A DNA stretch of 64,000 nt from JAAYYF01 sp040255585 (GTDB taxonomy: Bacteria; Deinococcota; Deinococci; Deinococcales; Trueperaceae): contig JBDZVI010000004.1 in the NCBI GenBank assembly GCA_040255585.1, positions 25,304 through 89,303 on the forward strand, given 5' to 3'. The notes beneath the pieces are model-generated. The model searched no databases and had not been told where the DNA came from. It saw only the letters and a program-made list of their open reading frames with translations. Position 1 is the first letter of the stretch, and each line of letters starts with the position of its first letter. A program made the translations under genes and the position numbers. This document shows, piece by piece, positions 45,017 through 53,731 of the stretch.

Positions 45017-46264
45017 ATGGAGGAGATTTTGTCAGAGGTCATGCCCAGCGGAAGTGACAGGGCGCCGGTAGGCAAGGCGCAGGACGCGTTCACGAAGGCC
45101 TTCCAGTTCCGCAGGGCGGACGAGGCCGTGAGCATGGGCATGCACCCCTACTTCAAGGCCATCGCCTCGCAGCACGGCGGCACCGTCACGGTCGGCGGCC
45201 GCGAGATGGTGATCACGGGCTCGAACGACTACCTGGGTCTCACCCAGGACCCGCGCCTCAAGGAGGCGGCCAGGCGCGCGCTCGACGACTTCGGCACGAG
45301 TTGCACGGGCTCGCGCTTCCTGACGGGGACCCTCACGCTCCACGAGGAGTTGGAGCAGCGCCTGGCCGTCTTCTTCCAGCGCGAAGCCGTGCTCACGTTC
45401 AGCGCCGGGTTCCTCGGCTGCCTCTCCGTCGTCTCCGCCTTGGCGGGCAGGCACGACATCCTCTACTACGATCGCGAGAACCACGCGTCGCTCTACGACG
45501 CCGCCCGCCTCTCCTACGCGACCTTGCGCAAGTACGAGCACGGCGACCTGGCGGACCTGGAGCGCATGCTGGAAGCAGACGCCGGCAAGCCGGGCGGCAG
45601 GATCATCGTCACGGACGGCGTGTTCTCGATGAGTGGCCACATCGCGGACCTGCCGGGCATCGTGAAGCTCAAGAAGCGCTTCGGCGCGCGGCTGATCGTC
45701 GACGACGCCCACGCCAGCGGCGTCCTCGGCAAGCACGGGCGCGGTACCGGCGAGCATTTCGGGCTCGAGCACGAGGTCGACGTCATCGTCGGCACGTTCT
45801 CCAAGTCGTTCGCGAGCGTGGGCGGCTTCATGGCCGGGGACCGCGCGGTGGTCAACTACGTCAAGCACCACGCCAGACCTTTCATCTTCACGGCGGCCCT
45901 GCCGGCCATGCAGATGGCCGCGGCCCTCGAGGCCCTGAACATCATGGAGTCCGAGCCGGAGCATCTCGAGAAGCTCTGGAGGAACGTGCGGCACCTGCGC
46001 GACGGCATGAACGCCCTCGGCTTCGACACCCTCGGTTCGCAGACCCCGATCGTACCCGTCCTGATCGGGCCGGACGAGCTGGCCATGGCGTTCTGGAAAG
46101 CGCTCTGGGAGCTGGACGTCTTCACGACGCCCGCGCTGCCCCCAGGGGTGGCGCCGGGCCGGTCGATCATCCGCACCAGCGTCAACGCCAACCACGAGCC
46201 CGAGCACCTTGACCGGCTCCTCCACGCGTTCGCGGAGGTCGGCAGGCGTTTCGGCGTCATCTAG
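45017..46264 (+). CDS. Serine palmitoyltransferase-like alpha-oxoamine synthase
   Basis: PLP enzyme that condenses an amino acid (serine in SPT) with an acyl thioester and releases CO2, giving a 3-keto amino alcohol backbone. The 415-residue protein has TGSNDYLGLT, GTSCTGSRFLTGTLTLHEEL, NHAS with the PLP-stacking His156, VDDAHASGVLG with Asp230, and VGTFSKSFASVGG with the PLP Lys263. The positions match Sphingomonas SPT closely. GVFSMSGHIADLP, TPIVPV and ALPPGVAPG favour SPT over KBL or BioF. Start is uncertain: ATG 45017, or TTG 45029 preceded by GGAGGAG. First gene of the lipid locus. Confidence 0.82.
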   Translation: MEEILSEVMPSGSDRAPVGKAQDAFTKAFQFRRADEAVSMGMHPYFKAIASQHGGTVTVGGREMVITGSNDYLGLTQDPRLKEAARRALDDFGTSCTGSRFLTGTLTLHEELEQRLAVFFQREAVLTFSAGFLGCLSVVSALAGRHDILYYDRENHASLYDAARLSYATLRKYEHGDLADLERMLEADAGKPGGRIIVTDGVFSMSGHIADLPGIVKLKKRFGARLIVDDAHASGVLGKHGRGTGEHFGLEHEVDVIVGTFSKSFASVGGFMAGDRAVVNYVKHHARPFIFTAALPAMQMAAALEALNIMESEPEHLEKLWRNVRHLRDGMNALGFDTLGSQTPIVPVLIGPDELAMAFWKALWELDVFTTPALPPGVAPGRSIIRTSVNANHEPEHLDRLLHAFAEVGRRFGVI

Positions 46265-46270
46265 CCGCGC

Positions 46271-47380
46271 ATGGTCGACGTCGAGCGCGTCAACGACCGC
46301 CGTGCGTTCCGAGAGTTCGTCCTCTACCCGTACCGCAAGTACGCCGCCGACCGGAGTTGGGTCGCGCCCCTGCGCGTCTCCCAGTTCGAGCTCCTCGACG
46401 AGAAGAAGAACCCGTTCTTCGAGCACGCCAGAGCCACGCTCTACCTGGCGCGCGAGGGTGGCCGCACGGTAGGGCGCATCGCCCTACTCGACGACGACCT
46501 CCATAACGAGACCCACGTGGACGACAACTTGGCTTTCTTCGGCTTCTTCGAGGCGGAGAACGCGGGCGTCGCCTCCGCACTGTTCGCGGCGGTGGAGGCG
46601 GAGGCGCGCAGCCTTGGCAGGCGCGCGCTCCGCGGGCCGGTGAACCCGACCATGAACGACGGCGCCGGCTTCCAGGTCGACGCGTTCGACGAGCTGCCTT
46701 ACGTGATGATGCCGCAGAGCCCGGCCGAGTACCTGACCTGGGCCACCGAGGCCGGCTATAGCAAGATCAAGGACCTCTACGCGTTCCACCTGGTCAACGA
46801 GGGTCGGGTGCCCGACCGCGTCAAGCGCCTCGCCGACCGGGCGCGCGAACGTTACCAGCCCGTGATCCGCACGGCCGACATGAAGCGCATCCACGAGGAG
46901 GTCAAGGTCCTCCAGCGCATCCACCATGCGGCGTGGGAGAAGAACTGGGGCAACGTCCCCTTCACGAACTCCGAGATCGAGCACCTGGCCAACGACCTCA
47001 AGATGATCATCGACCCCGAGATGGCGCTCTTCCTGGAGCACAAGGGCGAGCCGGTAGCCGTGTGCATCGCCGTGCCCGACCTCAACCAGGTCCTGGCGCG
47101 CTTCGACGGTCGGCTGATCACCGGTATCCTCCCCCTGCTCCGGCGCAAGCGGATCGTGAACCGGGCCCGGCTCATGATCCTCGGCGTCCTGCCCGAGCAC
47201 CGCAACCGCGGCTTCGACCTCGTGCTCATCGACGAGGTCGTGCGGCGCTCGAAAGCCGTGGGCATCGAGGAGGGCGAGTGCGGCTGGACGCTGGAGGACA
47301 ACCACGCGATCAACCGAGCCATCGAGGCCATCGGGGGCAGGCGTTACAAGACGTACCGGCTGGTTCAGAAGGAGCTATGA
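46271..47380 (+). CDS. GNAT-fold acyltransferase-like protein, candidate ceramide-synthase role
   Basis: A 369-residue soluble protein. It has a first GNAT-like half with YPYRKYAADRSWVAPLR, KKNPFFEHARATLYLA, LAFFGFFEAENAG and RGPVNPTMNDGAGF. The second half ends RARLMILGVLPEHRNRGFDL and GECGWTLEDNHAINRAI (acyl-CoA binding pattern). The family is common near lipid genes. In Caulobacter an N-acyltransferase-like protein (bCerS) acylates the sphinganine backbone, and position 6 nt after the SPT-like gene suggests that job here. The family match to bCerS is from memory and should be aligned. The end overlaps the next start (ATGA). Confidence 0.7.
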   Translation: MVDVERVNDRRAFREFVLYPYRKYAADRSWVAPLRVSQFELLDEKKNPFFEHARATLYLAREGGRTVGRIALLDDDLHNETHVDDNLAFFGFFEAENAGVASALFAAVEAEARSLGRRALRGPVNPTMNDGAGFQVDAFDELPYVMMPQSPAEYLTWATEAGYSKIKDLYAFHLVNEGRVPDRVKRLADRARERYQPVIRTADMKRIHEEVKVLQRIHHAAWEKNWGNVPFTNSEIEHLANDLKMIIDPEMALFLEHKGEPVAVCIAVPDLNQVLARFDGRLITGILPLLRRKRIVNRARLMILGVLPEHRNRGFDLVLIDEVVRRSKAVGIEEGECGWTLEDNHAINRAIEAIGGRRYKTYRLVQKEL

Positions 47381-48126
47381 ACCGCACGGGTACCGGGCCG
47401 GCCGGGTCGCTGCGGCTCGTGCTGACGGACCTGGGCGAGCTGCTGCCGAGGGGCGAGCGCGCCAAGTACTGGTTCCTGCTGCTCGGTTCGCTCGGCGTGC
47501 AGGCCGCCTTCTGGTACCTGGCCACCCCCGGCCCGACGTTGCTGCGGCTCGCTCCGCAGGACCCGGTCACGGCCCTCGGGAGCGTGGCGTGGAGCGTCCT
47601 GCTCCTGCTTGCCATCCCGGCCGTGGCCTACCGCGTCCTCGTCGGGCGCCTCGAGTCGGCGGGGCTGCGCCTGGGCGACTGGCGGTTCGGGTTGGCCGCC
47701 GCGGTGCCGCTCGCCTTGGGCGCCGCCGTCCTGATGGCGTTCGCGAGTTCCGACCCCGGCCTGGCCAACACGTACCCTTGGCCGGGTCGCTGGGCCGGCG
47801 CCGGTGTAGGCAACCTGCTCATCTGGCTCTGCGCCTACGCCTGCTACTACCTGGCGTTCGAGGCTTTCTATCGTGGGTTCGTGCTCGCCGTCGCCACGCG
47901 CGCGGCCTCGCCGACGGCGGCCGTGTGGCTCAGCGTCGTTATGGCCACGCTCGTGCACCTTGGCAAGCCCATAGTCGAGGTCCTGGCTGCGGCGCCGGCC
48001 TCCCTGCTCTTCGCGGTCCTGGCCGTGCGCTCGCGCTCCATCCTCTACCCGGCCCTGCTGCACCTGACCATCGGGCTGGCGCTCGACCTCGCCGTCCTCG
48101 CGCGTTCCGGGCACCTGCTCAACTGA
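47377..48126 (+). CDS. CPBP-family intramembrane protein
   Basis: A 249-residue integral membrane protein with about 7 hydrophobic segments. Motifs of the CPBP (Abi/Rce1-like) family are present but altered. FEAFYRGF (E162, R166) replaces the usual EExxxR, VHLGKP supplies H194 and LLHLTIG gives H229. Members are intramembrane proteases or have non-proteolytic roles, and the missing second Glu leaves activity in doubt. The ATG at 47377 overlaps the acyltransferase stop. Its place inside the lipid locus suggests a role linked to membrane maturation. Confidence 0.75.
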   Translation: MNRTGTGPAGSLRLVLTDLGELLPRGERAKYWFLLLGSLGVQAAFWYLATPGPTLLRLAPQDPVTALGSVAWSVLLLLAIPAVAYRVLVGRLESAGLRLGDWRFGLAAAVPLALGAAVLMAFASSDPGLANTYPWPGRWAGAGVGNLLIWLCAYACYYLAFEAFYRGFVLAVATRAASPTAAVWLSVVMATLVHLGKPIVEVLAAAPASLLFAVLAVRSRSILYPALLHLTIGLALDLAVLARSGHLLN

Positions 48127-48138
48127 CGCTCCACCTGA

Positions 48139-48151
48139 TACCGTCAAGGCG
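48139..48151 (+). promoter_or_regulatory. Possible internal -10 box (TACCGT) before the SDR gene
   Basis: TG-A-TACCGT (48136-48144) lies 7 nt before the ATG at 48152, which would allow independent leaderless expression. Confidence 0.35.
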
Positions 48152-49198
48152 ATGAAGGTACTCGTCACTGGCGCGCATGGCTTCCTCGGCAGCCACGTCA
48201 GCGAGGCGCTGCTGGCCAACGGGGACGCAGTCCGTGCCCTCGTGACCCCGTGGGGCTCGGACGCCAACCTCGCCCACCTGCTAGGCGACGACCGGCTCGA
48301 GGTGACGCGAGCCGACTTGACCGACGAGGCGAGCGTTCGCGGCGTGTGCGAGGGTGTCGACGCCGTCGTCCACGCCGCCGCCCGCGTGGCGGACTGGGGG
48401 CCGTGGGACGCCTTCTACCGCACCAACGTCGTCGGCACGAGGGCGCTGCTCCACGAGGCCGCGAACGCCGGGTGCTCGCGCTTCGTGTTCGTCTCGAGCG
48501 TGGCCGTACACCGCTACTCGGGGTTCAGGGACGCCGACCCGCGGAGCCAGCCGCGCGACAACGTGCGCAACGCCTATGCGTACTCGAAGATCCTGGCCGA
48601 GGACCTCGTGCTGGGCGACAGACGCATCGAGGGCGTGGTGGTGCGGCCCGGCCTATGGCCGTTCGGCGAGCGCGACGCCACGTTCGGCAGGGTCGCCCAC
48701 GCCATCCTCACCGGCACCCTGCCCCTGGTGAGGCGGGGCGCCACCGTCATCAACACGGCCTACGCGCCGAACTTCGCTAACGGCGTCGTGCTTGCCGTTC
48801 ACGTGCCAGCAGCGGCCAACCGCGTCTACGTCCTGGCCGACGAAGGCATGCCTAGTTGGCGCGAGCTCTTCGGCGCCATCGCCGAAGCGGTGGGCGGCGA
48901 CTCGCCACGCCTGCGCCTGCCAGGCCGGCCGACGCGCGCGCTCGCTACCGGCGTCGAGGCGACCTGGTCGACGCTCTTCCCGCGCACGGAGCCGCCGGTG
49001 ACTAGCTACCGCGCCGGACTCATGCTGAACGACGTCCACTTCTCGTTGCGCCACGCCGTGGAGGAGCTCGGGTACGCCCCACGGTTCACGTGGCGTGATG
49101 GCATCGCGCGGAGCGCGGCGGCCCTGCTGGGGGCTCCCGGCGCGGCGCCAAGCGGCGCGAGGCGGCAGCGCCCGAGCGCCCCCGGACAGAAGCGATGA
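48152..49198 (+). CDS. Extended SDR: NAD-dependent epimerase/dehydratase family
   Basis: A 348-residue Rossmann-fold enzyme resembling 3-beta-hydroxysteroid dehydrogenase-like SDRs. It has the nucleotide motif VTGAHGFLGSHVSEALL, VVHAAARVADWG, SSVAVHRYSG, and the catalytic YAYSKILAEDL (YxxxK). In Caulobacter an epimerase-like SDR (CerR) reduces the keto group of the ceramide precursor, so a ketoreductase role for the SPT product is the natural reading here (inference). The C-terminal 30 residues are basic and Pro/Ala-rich. Its stop overlaps the glycosyltransferase start (ATGA). Confidence 0.8.
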   Translation: MKVLVTGAHGFLGSHVSEALLANGDAVRALVTPWGSDANLAHLLGDDRLEVTRADLTDEASVRGVCEGVDAVVHAAARVADWGPWDAFYRTNVVGTRALLHEAANAGCSRFVFVSSVAVHRYSGFRDADPRSQPRDNVRNAYAYSKILAEDLVLGDRRIEGVVVRPGLWPFGERDATFGRVAHAILTGTLPLVRRGATVINTAYAPNFANGVVLAVHVPAAANRVYVLADEGMPSWRELFGAIAEAVGGDSPRLRLPGRPTRALATGVEATWSTLFPRTEPPVTSYRAGLMLNDVHFSLRHAVEELGYAPRFTWRDGIARSAAALLGAPGAAPSGARRQRPSAPGQKR

Positions 49199-50421
49199 CG
49201 AAGCGCAGCGTGTTCTTCGCCACCATCGCGGCCGGCGGCGGCCACGTCGCCACGGCGGGCGCGCTGGCGGAAGCGCTGCATGCCGGCTACCCTGGTCAGT
49301 TCGAGACGCGCGTGAGCGACGTCATGGCCGAGTTCGGCGCCGCCGAGCTCGACCGGCGCCACAAGGCGCAGTGGAAGGCGCTGCTCGCGCGGCCGCGGCT
49401 CGTACGGTGGGGTCAGAAGGTCATGGACCTCACGCCAGCAGTGACACGCGCCTCGCAGAGCGTGCTGCTCGACTCCTTCGCGAGGGCCATCACCCAGGAC
49501 CTGGCCGCCTTGGCGCCCGACCTCGTCGTGGCGAACCACGGCTGGCTCGCCACCGTGTTCGCCGTCGCCAAGGCGCGTTACGGGCTGCGCTCCAGGGTCG
49601 CGATCTACGCCACGGAGCCGTTCGACGCCAGCGCGCTCTGGTCTGACCCGCGCTCGGAGCTCGTGCTCGCGCCCAGCCTTGCCGCGGCGGCCGACCTCGT
49701 CCGCCTCGGCGTGCGCCGTGAGCGGCTCCTGGTCGTCGGCTACCCGGTGAGGCAGGTGTTCATCCACCCGCCCGGGCGCGAGGCCGCACGCGCGGAACTG
49801 GGCCTCGCCGACCGGTTCACATGCCTCTTGTCGCTCGGGGCGGAAGGCGTGGCTGCCGAGGCCGTCGAGATGGCGCAGCGCCTGCTGGCGAGCGGCGCTC
49901 AGGTGCTGGCCGTGGCGGGCAGGAACGAGGAGCTCCGCTCCGAGCTGGCCAGCCTGGCGGCAACGGGCGTCCCCCTCACGGTGTTCGGCTTCACCGACAG
50001 GATGGCCACGTTGCTCGCGGCTACCGATCTCGTCGTCGGCAAGGCCGGCCCCGCCAGCACGATGGAGGCGCTCGCCGTCGGCCGGCCCGTCCTCGTGACC
50101 GCCTACGCCGGCCTCAACGAGCTCGCGGTGGTGAGGTTCCTGGAGGCGCGGGGGCTCGGCGGCCTGGTGAAGGTCAGCGACTTGGAGCAGGCGGCGGCGG
50201 CGTGGCGCGACGCTCCGGAGCGCCTCGCAGAGGCGCGGAGCGTCGCGGCGGCGCTCGATTTCCCTGGCATGACGGCGCGCGCCGCCGCCGTAGTGGCGGC
50301 CGCGGCGCGCGACGAGGCGCCCCCGGTACAGGACGCGCTCGGACACTTCGAGAGCGTCGACAAGGCCGCATTGCGGAGCGGCAGGGGGTCGAGAGCCGTC
50401 AAAGTACACTGGCCCACGTGA
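49195..50421 (+). CDS. GT28-type lipid glycosyltransferase (MGDG-synthase-like)
   Basis: A 408-residue GT-B enzyme. The N-terminal TIAAGGGHVATAGALAEAL resembles the glycine-rich acceptor loop of MGDG and processive diglucosyl-diacylglycerol synthases. The donor site VGKAGPASTMEALAVGRPVL is typical of GT28. It probably adds a hexose to a diacylglycerol or, given the locus, to a ceramide-like lipid (inference). The ATG at 49195 overlaps the SDR stop, and its own stop overlaps the ABC permease start (GTGA). Membrane association would be peripheral. Confidence 0.8.
   Translation: MTKRSVFFATIAAGGGHVATAGALAEALHAGYPGQFETRVSDVMAEFGAAELDRRHKAQWKALLARPRLVRWGQKVMDLTPAVTRASQSVLLDSFARAITQDLAALAPDLVVANHGWLATVFAVAKARYGLRSRVAIYATEPFDASALWSDPRSELVLAPSLAAAADLVRLGVRRERLLVVGYPVRQVFIHPPGREAARAELGLADRFTCLLSLGAEGVAAEAVEMAQRLLASGAQVLAVAGRNEELRSELASLAATGVPLTVFGFTDRMATLLAATDLVVGKAGPASTMEALAVGRPVLVTAYAGLNELAVVRFLEARGLGGLVKVSDLEQAAAAWRDAPERLAEARSVAAALDFPGMTARAAAVVAAAARDEAPPVQDALGHFESVDKAALRSGRGSRAVKVHWPT
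50405..50417 (+). promoter_or_regulatory. Internal -10 box (TACACT) before the ABC permease
   Basis: TACACT at 50405-50410, inside the end of the glycosyltransferase gene, lies 7 nt before the GTG at 50418. Confidence 0.35.
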
Positions 50422-52988
50422 GCACCCTCTGGCGCATGGCCTTACGCAACCTCTTCAGACACCCATGGCGTGCGCTGGCGACGACCCTCGGCATCGGCCT
50501 AGGCATCGCGGCCGTGCTCACGACCCTCTCGGTCGGCGCCAACGTCGAGGCGAACCTCAGGAGCGCCCTGCAGGCGGCGGCCGGCAAGGCCGACCTCGTG
50601 ATCACCCCGGGCCCCGGCGGCCGTGCCGTCTTCGACGAGGAACCCCTCCTGAGCGCCGTCAGGGCCACGGAGGGCGTGCGCGCCGCCTACCCCGTGCTCC
50701 AGACGCGCTCGGAGCCGGCCAGATCGGAGCGCGTCGTCGACCGCTCCGTCATTCCCGGCATCGACAGCGGCTTTCAGATCCAGGGGCGCCTGACGGAGTA
50801 CCCGGACGACCTGCCGGCCAGCCTCGAGACGGGCGCGCTGCCGCAGGCGGGCTCGATGGGCATAGCCATCGCGAACGGTTTCGCGCGCTCCAGGGGGATG
50901 CGCTTGGGCGACAGGGTCGCGTTCACGACGTCGGGCGGCCCGACCGAGTTCATCGTGACGGGCCTGCTCGACGATGCGGTGGGGGTCGCCAGCACCAACG
51001 GCGGCCGCGTCGGGATCATGCACCTGGCGGACCTTCAGCGGGTGCTGCGGTTGGAAGGGCGCGTGTCTAACTTCGAGGTCGAGGCGGTGAGCGCCGACCA
51101 GGTAGACGCGACCAGGCTCAGGCTCGCCGCCGCCGTCGGCGACGACTACACCGTCACGTTGCCGGCCACCACCGGCAACTTCACCTTCGGCATCGTGCAG
51201 ACCCTGCAGTCGGGCTTGAGCGTCCTCGCCGCCACCCTCCTCGCGCTCGGAGCGTTCCTCGCGTACAACAGCCTGATGGCGACGGTGGTCGAGCGGAGTG
51301 ACGAGTACGCCCTCCTGCGCACCATCTGCATGACGAGGGCCGACATCAGGCGGCTCGCCGTGTACGAGGCGCTCGTGCTGGCGGTACTGGGCGTCGTGGC
51401 AGGGATCCTGTTGGGGATCGGCCTCTCCTACCTCATGACGTACGTCAACGCCGCCACGCTCGGCTACGAGTTCAGGACGCTCGTGATACCCATCAAGAAC
51501 GTGGCGGCGGCCAGCGTCCTCGGCATGGTGGCCGCGCTCGTGGCGGGCGTGGTCCCGGCCCTGAACGCCGGCAAGGCCTCGCCGATCGCGTCGCTCCAGT
51601 CCGCGCCCGGCTCCGTGCCGCGCGGCTCACTGTTGCTCGGTGCGCTCGCCATCTTGCTCGGCGTGGCGGCGGCGCTGCTGCCCTGGCCCGGCACGACGGC
51701 CATCTACGCCACCACGGCGGCGCTCGGTCTGTTCTTCGTCGGCGTCTCGCTGACCGCCCCCGCCATGCTGCCTTCGCTGAGCCGCCTGGCGAGGGGACCG
51801 CTCACCCGCCTTCTCGGCGCGCCGGGGCGGCTCGGCGCGGACGCCGCGCAACGCAACGCCGGTCGCAACGGCGTCGCCATCGGCACGGTCGTGGTCGGCA
51901 CGGGGCTAGTGATCGGCGTCGGCAGTATGGTGGCGAGCACCAACCGCGCCATCTCGGATTGGATCGACACGACCGTGGTGGGCGACCTGTTCGTGACCAG
52001 CCCCGTGACGTTCCCCGACGACTTCGCGGAGCGCGCCGGCGCCATCGAAGGGGTCGACGTCGTGAGCGGCGTGAAGATCACGGCCGTACGCTTCAAGGAG
52101 GACGGCGGTGACAGCCGGGGTCGCTCGATCGCGCTCGTGCTGGTCGACCCGGAACGCTTCAACCCCAGGGGCGGCTTCGGACGCTTCCAGTACCTGCCCG
52201 GTCAGGGCGACGACGAGGCGGGCTACCAGGCTCTGCTCACCGGCGACCAGCTGCTCGCCGCCAACACCCTGCGCGACCGTTACGGTGTCGAGAGCGGCGC
52301 CTCGATCGAGCTAAGGACCTCGGACGGCTTCGAGGCGTTCCGGGTCGCCGGGGTCGTCGTCGACTTCACCGGCGGCGGGGAGGCCGTCATCGGCAGCATC
52401 GCCGCCATCGAGCGTTTCGGCGGCGGCAACCCCAACCTCTACATCTTCACCGTCCTTCCGGGCCAGACGCAGGCGGCGGTGCGCGAGCGCCTCGTCGCCG
52501 CCTTCCCGGAACTCGCGCTCGACGTCACCCTCAACGCCGATTACCGCGCGAACATCCTCGCCGTGACCAGCCAGGCCTTCGCGACCACCCGCATCCTCCT
52601 CGCCATCGCGGTGCTCGTGGCGGCCCTCGGTGTAGCCAACACGCTGGGCATGAACCTCGTCAACAAGGGTCACGAGATAGCGGTGCTGCGCACGCTCGGC
52701 CTGACCCGCGGCGGCGTGCGGGCGCTCGTGATCGCCGAGGGCGTGATCGTGACGGCCATCGGCGCGGTCATCGGCGTCGGCTTCGGCCTCCTGCTAGCCA
52801 ACGTGATCACGAACGGCGCCGGCGCCCTCACGGGTTTCGTGCTGCAACCCCGTCTCCCGTGGTACTTGGCGCTACTCGCCCTGCTCGCGTCGCCGGTCGT
52901 CGGGCTGGTCGCGTCGCTCTTCCCCGCCAGGCGCGCGGCGCGCATGGCGCCAACCAAGGCCTTCGCCTCCTGGAGTGAGCATGTCTGA
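50418..52988 (+). CDS. FtsX-like ABC transporter permease (two FtsX domains)
   Basis: An 856-residue membrane protein of the MacB/LolC-like exporter type. One helix is near residue 20 (LGIGLGIAAVLTTLSVG), then a large extracytoplasmic domain (35-255). A cluster of helices (ATLLALGAFLAYNSLMA to SLTAPAML) follows, then a second half with its own N-terminal helix (VAIGTVVVGTGLVIG), soluble domain and three C-terminal helices ending in PARRAARMAP. Such exporters move lipids or lipoproteins, or act as mechanotransmission pumps. The GTG at 50418 overlaps the glycosyltransferase stop. The open frame to 49821 is an overlap artefact. Confidence 0.85.
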   Translation: MSTLWRMALRNLFRHPWRALATTLGIGLGIAAVLTTLSVGANVEANLRSALQAAAGKADLVITPGPGGRAVFDEEPLLSAVRATEGVRAAYPVLQTRSEPARSERVVDRSVIPGIDSGFQIQGRLTEYPDDLPASLETGALPQAGSMGIAIANGFARSRGMRLGDRVAFTTSGGPTEFIVTGLLDDAVGVASTNGGRVGIMHLADLQRVLRLEGRVSNFEVEAVSADQVDATRLRLAAAVGDDYTVTLPATTGNFTFGIVQTLQSGLSVLAATLLALGAFLAYNSLMATVVERSDEYALLRTICMTRADIRRLAVYEALVLAVLGVVAGILLGIGLSYLMTYVNAATLGYEFRTLVIPIKNVAAASVLGMVAALVAGVVPALNAGKASPIASLQSAPGSVPRGSLLLGALAILLGVAAALLPWPGTTAIYATTAALGLFFVGVSLTAPAMLPSLSRLARGPLTRLLGAPGRLGADAAQRNAGRNGVAIGTVVVGTGLVIGVGSMVASTNRAISDWIDTTVVGDLFVTSPVTFPDDFAERAGAIEGVDVVSGVKITAVRFKEDGGDSRGRSIALVLVDPERFNPRGGFGRFQYLPGQGDDEAGYQALLTGDQLLAANTLRDRYGVESGASIELRTSDGFEAFRVAGVVVDFTGGGEAVIGSIAAIERFGGGNPNLYIFTVLPGQTQAAVRERLVAAFPELALDVTLNADYRANILAVTSQAFATTRILLAIAVLVAALGVANTLGMNLVNKGHEIAVLRTLGLTRGGVRALVIAEGVIVTAIGAVIGVGFGLLLANVITNGAGALTGFVLQPRLPWYLALLALLASPVVGLVASLFPARRAARMAPTKAFASWSEHV

Positions 52989-53718
52989 CGTTCCCTTCTC
53001 CATCTCCGCCCGCGACCTGCACAAGCGCTATCACCTGGGCGACGAGACCATCACGGCTCTGGCCGGCGTCACCCTCGAGGTGGCGGCGGGTGAGTTCGTC
53101 GCCGTGATGGGCCCGAGCGGGAGCGGCAAGACCACGCTGCTGCACATGCTCGGGCTCCTCGATCAGCCGGACTCCGGCGTCGTCGAGGTGGCCGGGCGGA
53201 AGACGTCGGGGTTGAGCGACGACGAGCTGACGGCCGTTCGCCGCGACCGTCTTGGGTTCATCTTCCAGTCGTTCGAGCTCATCCCGTCCCTGAGCGCGCG
53301 GGAGAACATACTCCTCCCGGCCGAGGTGGCGGGGCGCTTGGCCGAAGGGCGGGCGAAGCTGCCGGGCCTCACGCGCCTGCTGGGCATCGAGGATCGGCTC
53401 GACCACCGCCCGCGGCAGCTATCGGGCGGGCAGCGGCAGCGGGTCGCCTTGGCGCGCGCGCTCATCAACGACCCCGCCGTGGTGTTGGCCGACGAGCCCA
53501 CGGGCAACCTGGACACGAAGACTGGCTCCGAGGTCCTCGCGCTCCTGCGGCGCGGGGTCGACGCGTCGGGTTGGACGGTGGTGATGGTCACGCACGACCC
53601 GTCGGCCGCCATGGTGGCCGACCGCATCGTCTTCCTGCGAGACGGCCGCGTGGCCGCGGAGGTGAGCGCCAAGGGCACCGAGGTCCGTCAGGCGATCGAC
53701 ATGTTCTTGGCCAGCTGA
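52981..53718 (+). CDS. ABC transporter ATPase, LolD/MacB type
   Basis: ATPase partner (245 residues) of the FtsX-like permease. Walker A GPSGSGKTTLLHMLG, RLGFIFQSFELIPSLSARENI (LolD/MacB Q-loop pattern), signature LSGGQRQRVALARAL, Walker B VVLADEPTGNLD and VVMVTHDPSAA are present. The ATG at 52981 has GGAG 5 nt upstream and overlaps the permease end by 8 bp. The in-frame GTG at 52975 is less likely. The pair probably exports the product of the upstream genes (inference). Confidence 0.93.
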   Translation: MSDVPFSISARDLHKRYHLGDETITALAGVTLEVAAGEFVAVMGPSGSGKTTLLHMLGLLDQPDSGVVEVAGRKTSGLSDDELTAVRRDRLGFIFQSFELIPSLSARENILLPAEVAGRLAEGRAKLPGLTRLLGIEDRLDHRPRQLSGGQRQRVALARALINDPAVVLADEPTGNLDTKTGSEVLALLRRGVDASGWTVVMVTHDPSAAMVADRIVFLRDGRVAAEVSAKGTEVRQAIDMFLAS

Positions 53719-53731
53719 GCGCGTTACCCTC

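Noticed and set aside
45017..46264. Glycine C-acetyltransferase (Kbl) or BioF assignment
   Set aside because: No threonine dehydrogenase or biotin gene is adjacent. Motifs such as TPIVPV and the LPPGVAP loop fit bacterial SPT better, and the neighbours are lipid genes.
49821..52988. A 1055-codon plus-strand frame ending with the ABC permease
   Set aside because: The first 200 codons overlap the GT28 glycosyltransferase in another frame and give Arg/Gly-rich nonsense. The family-like start is the GTG at 50418.
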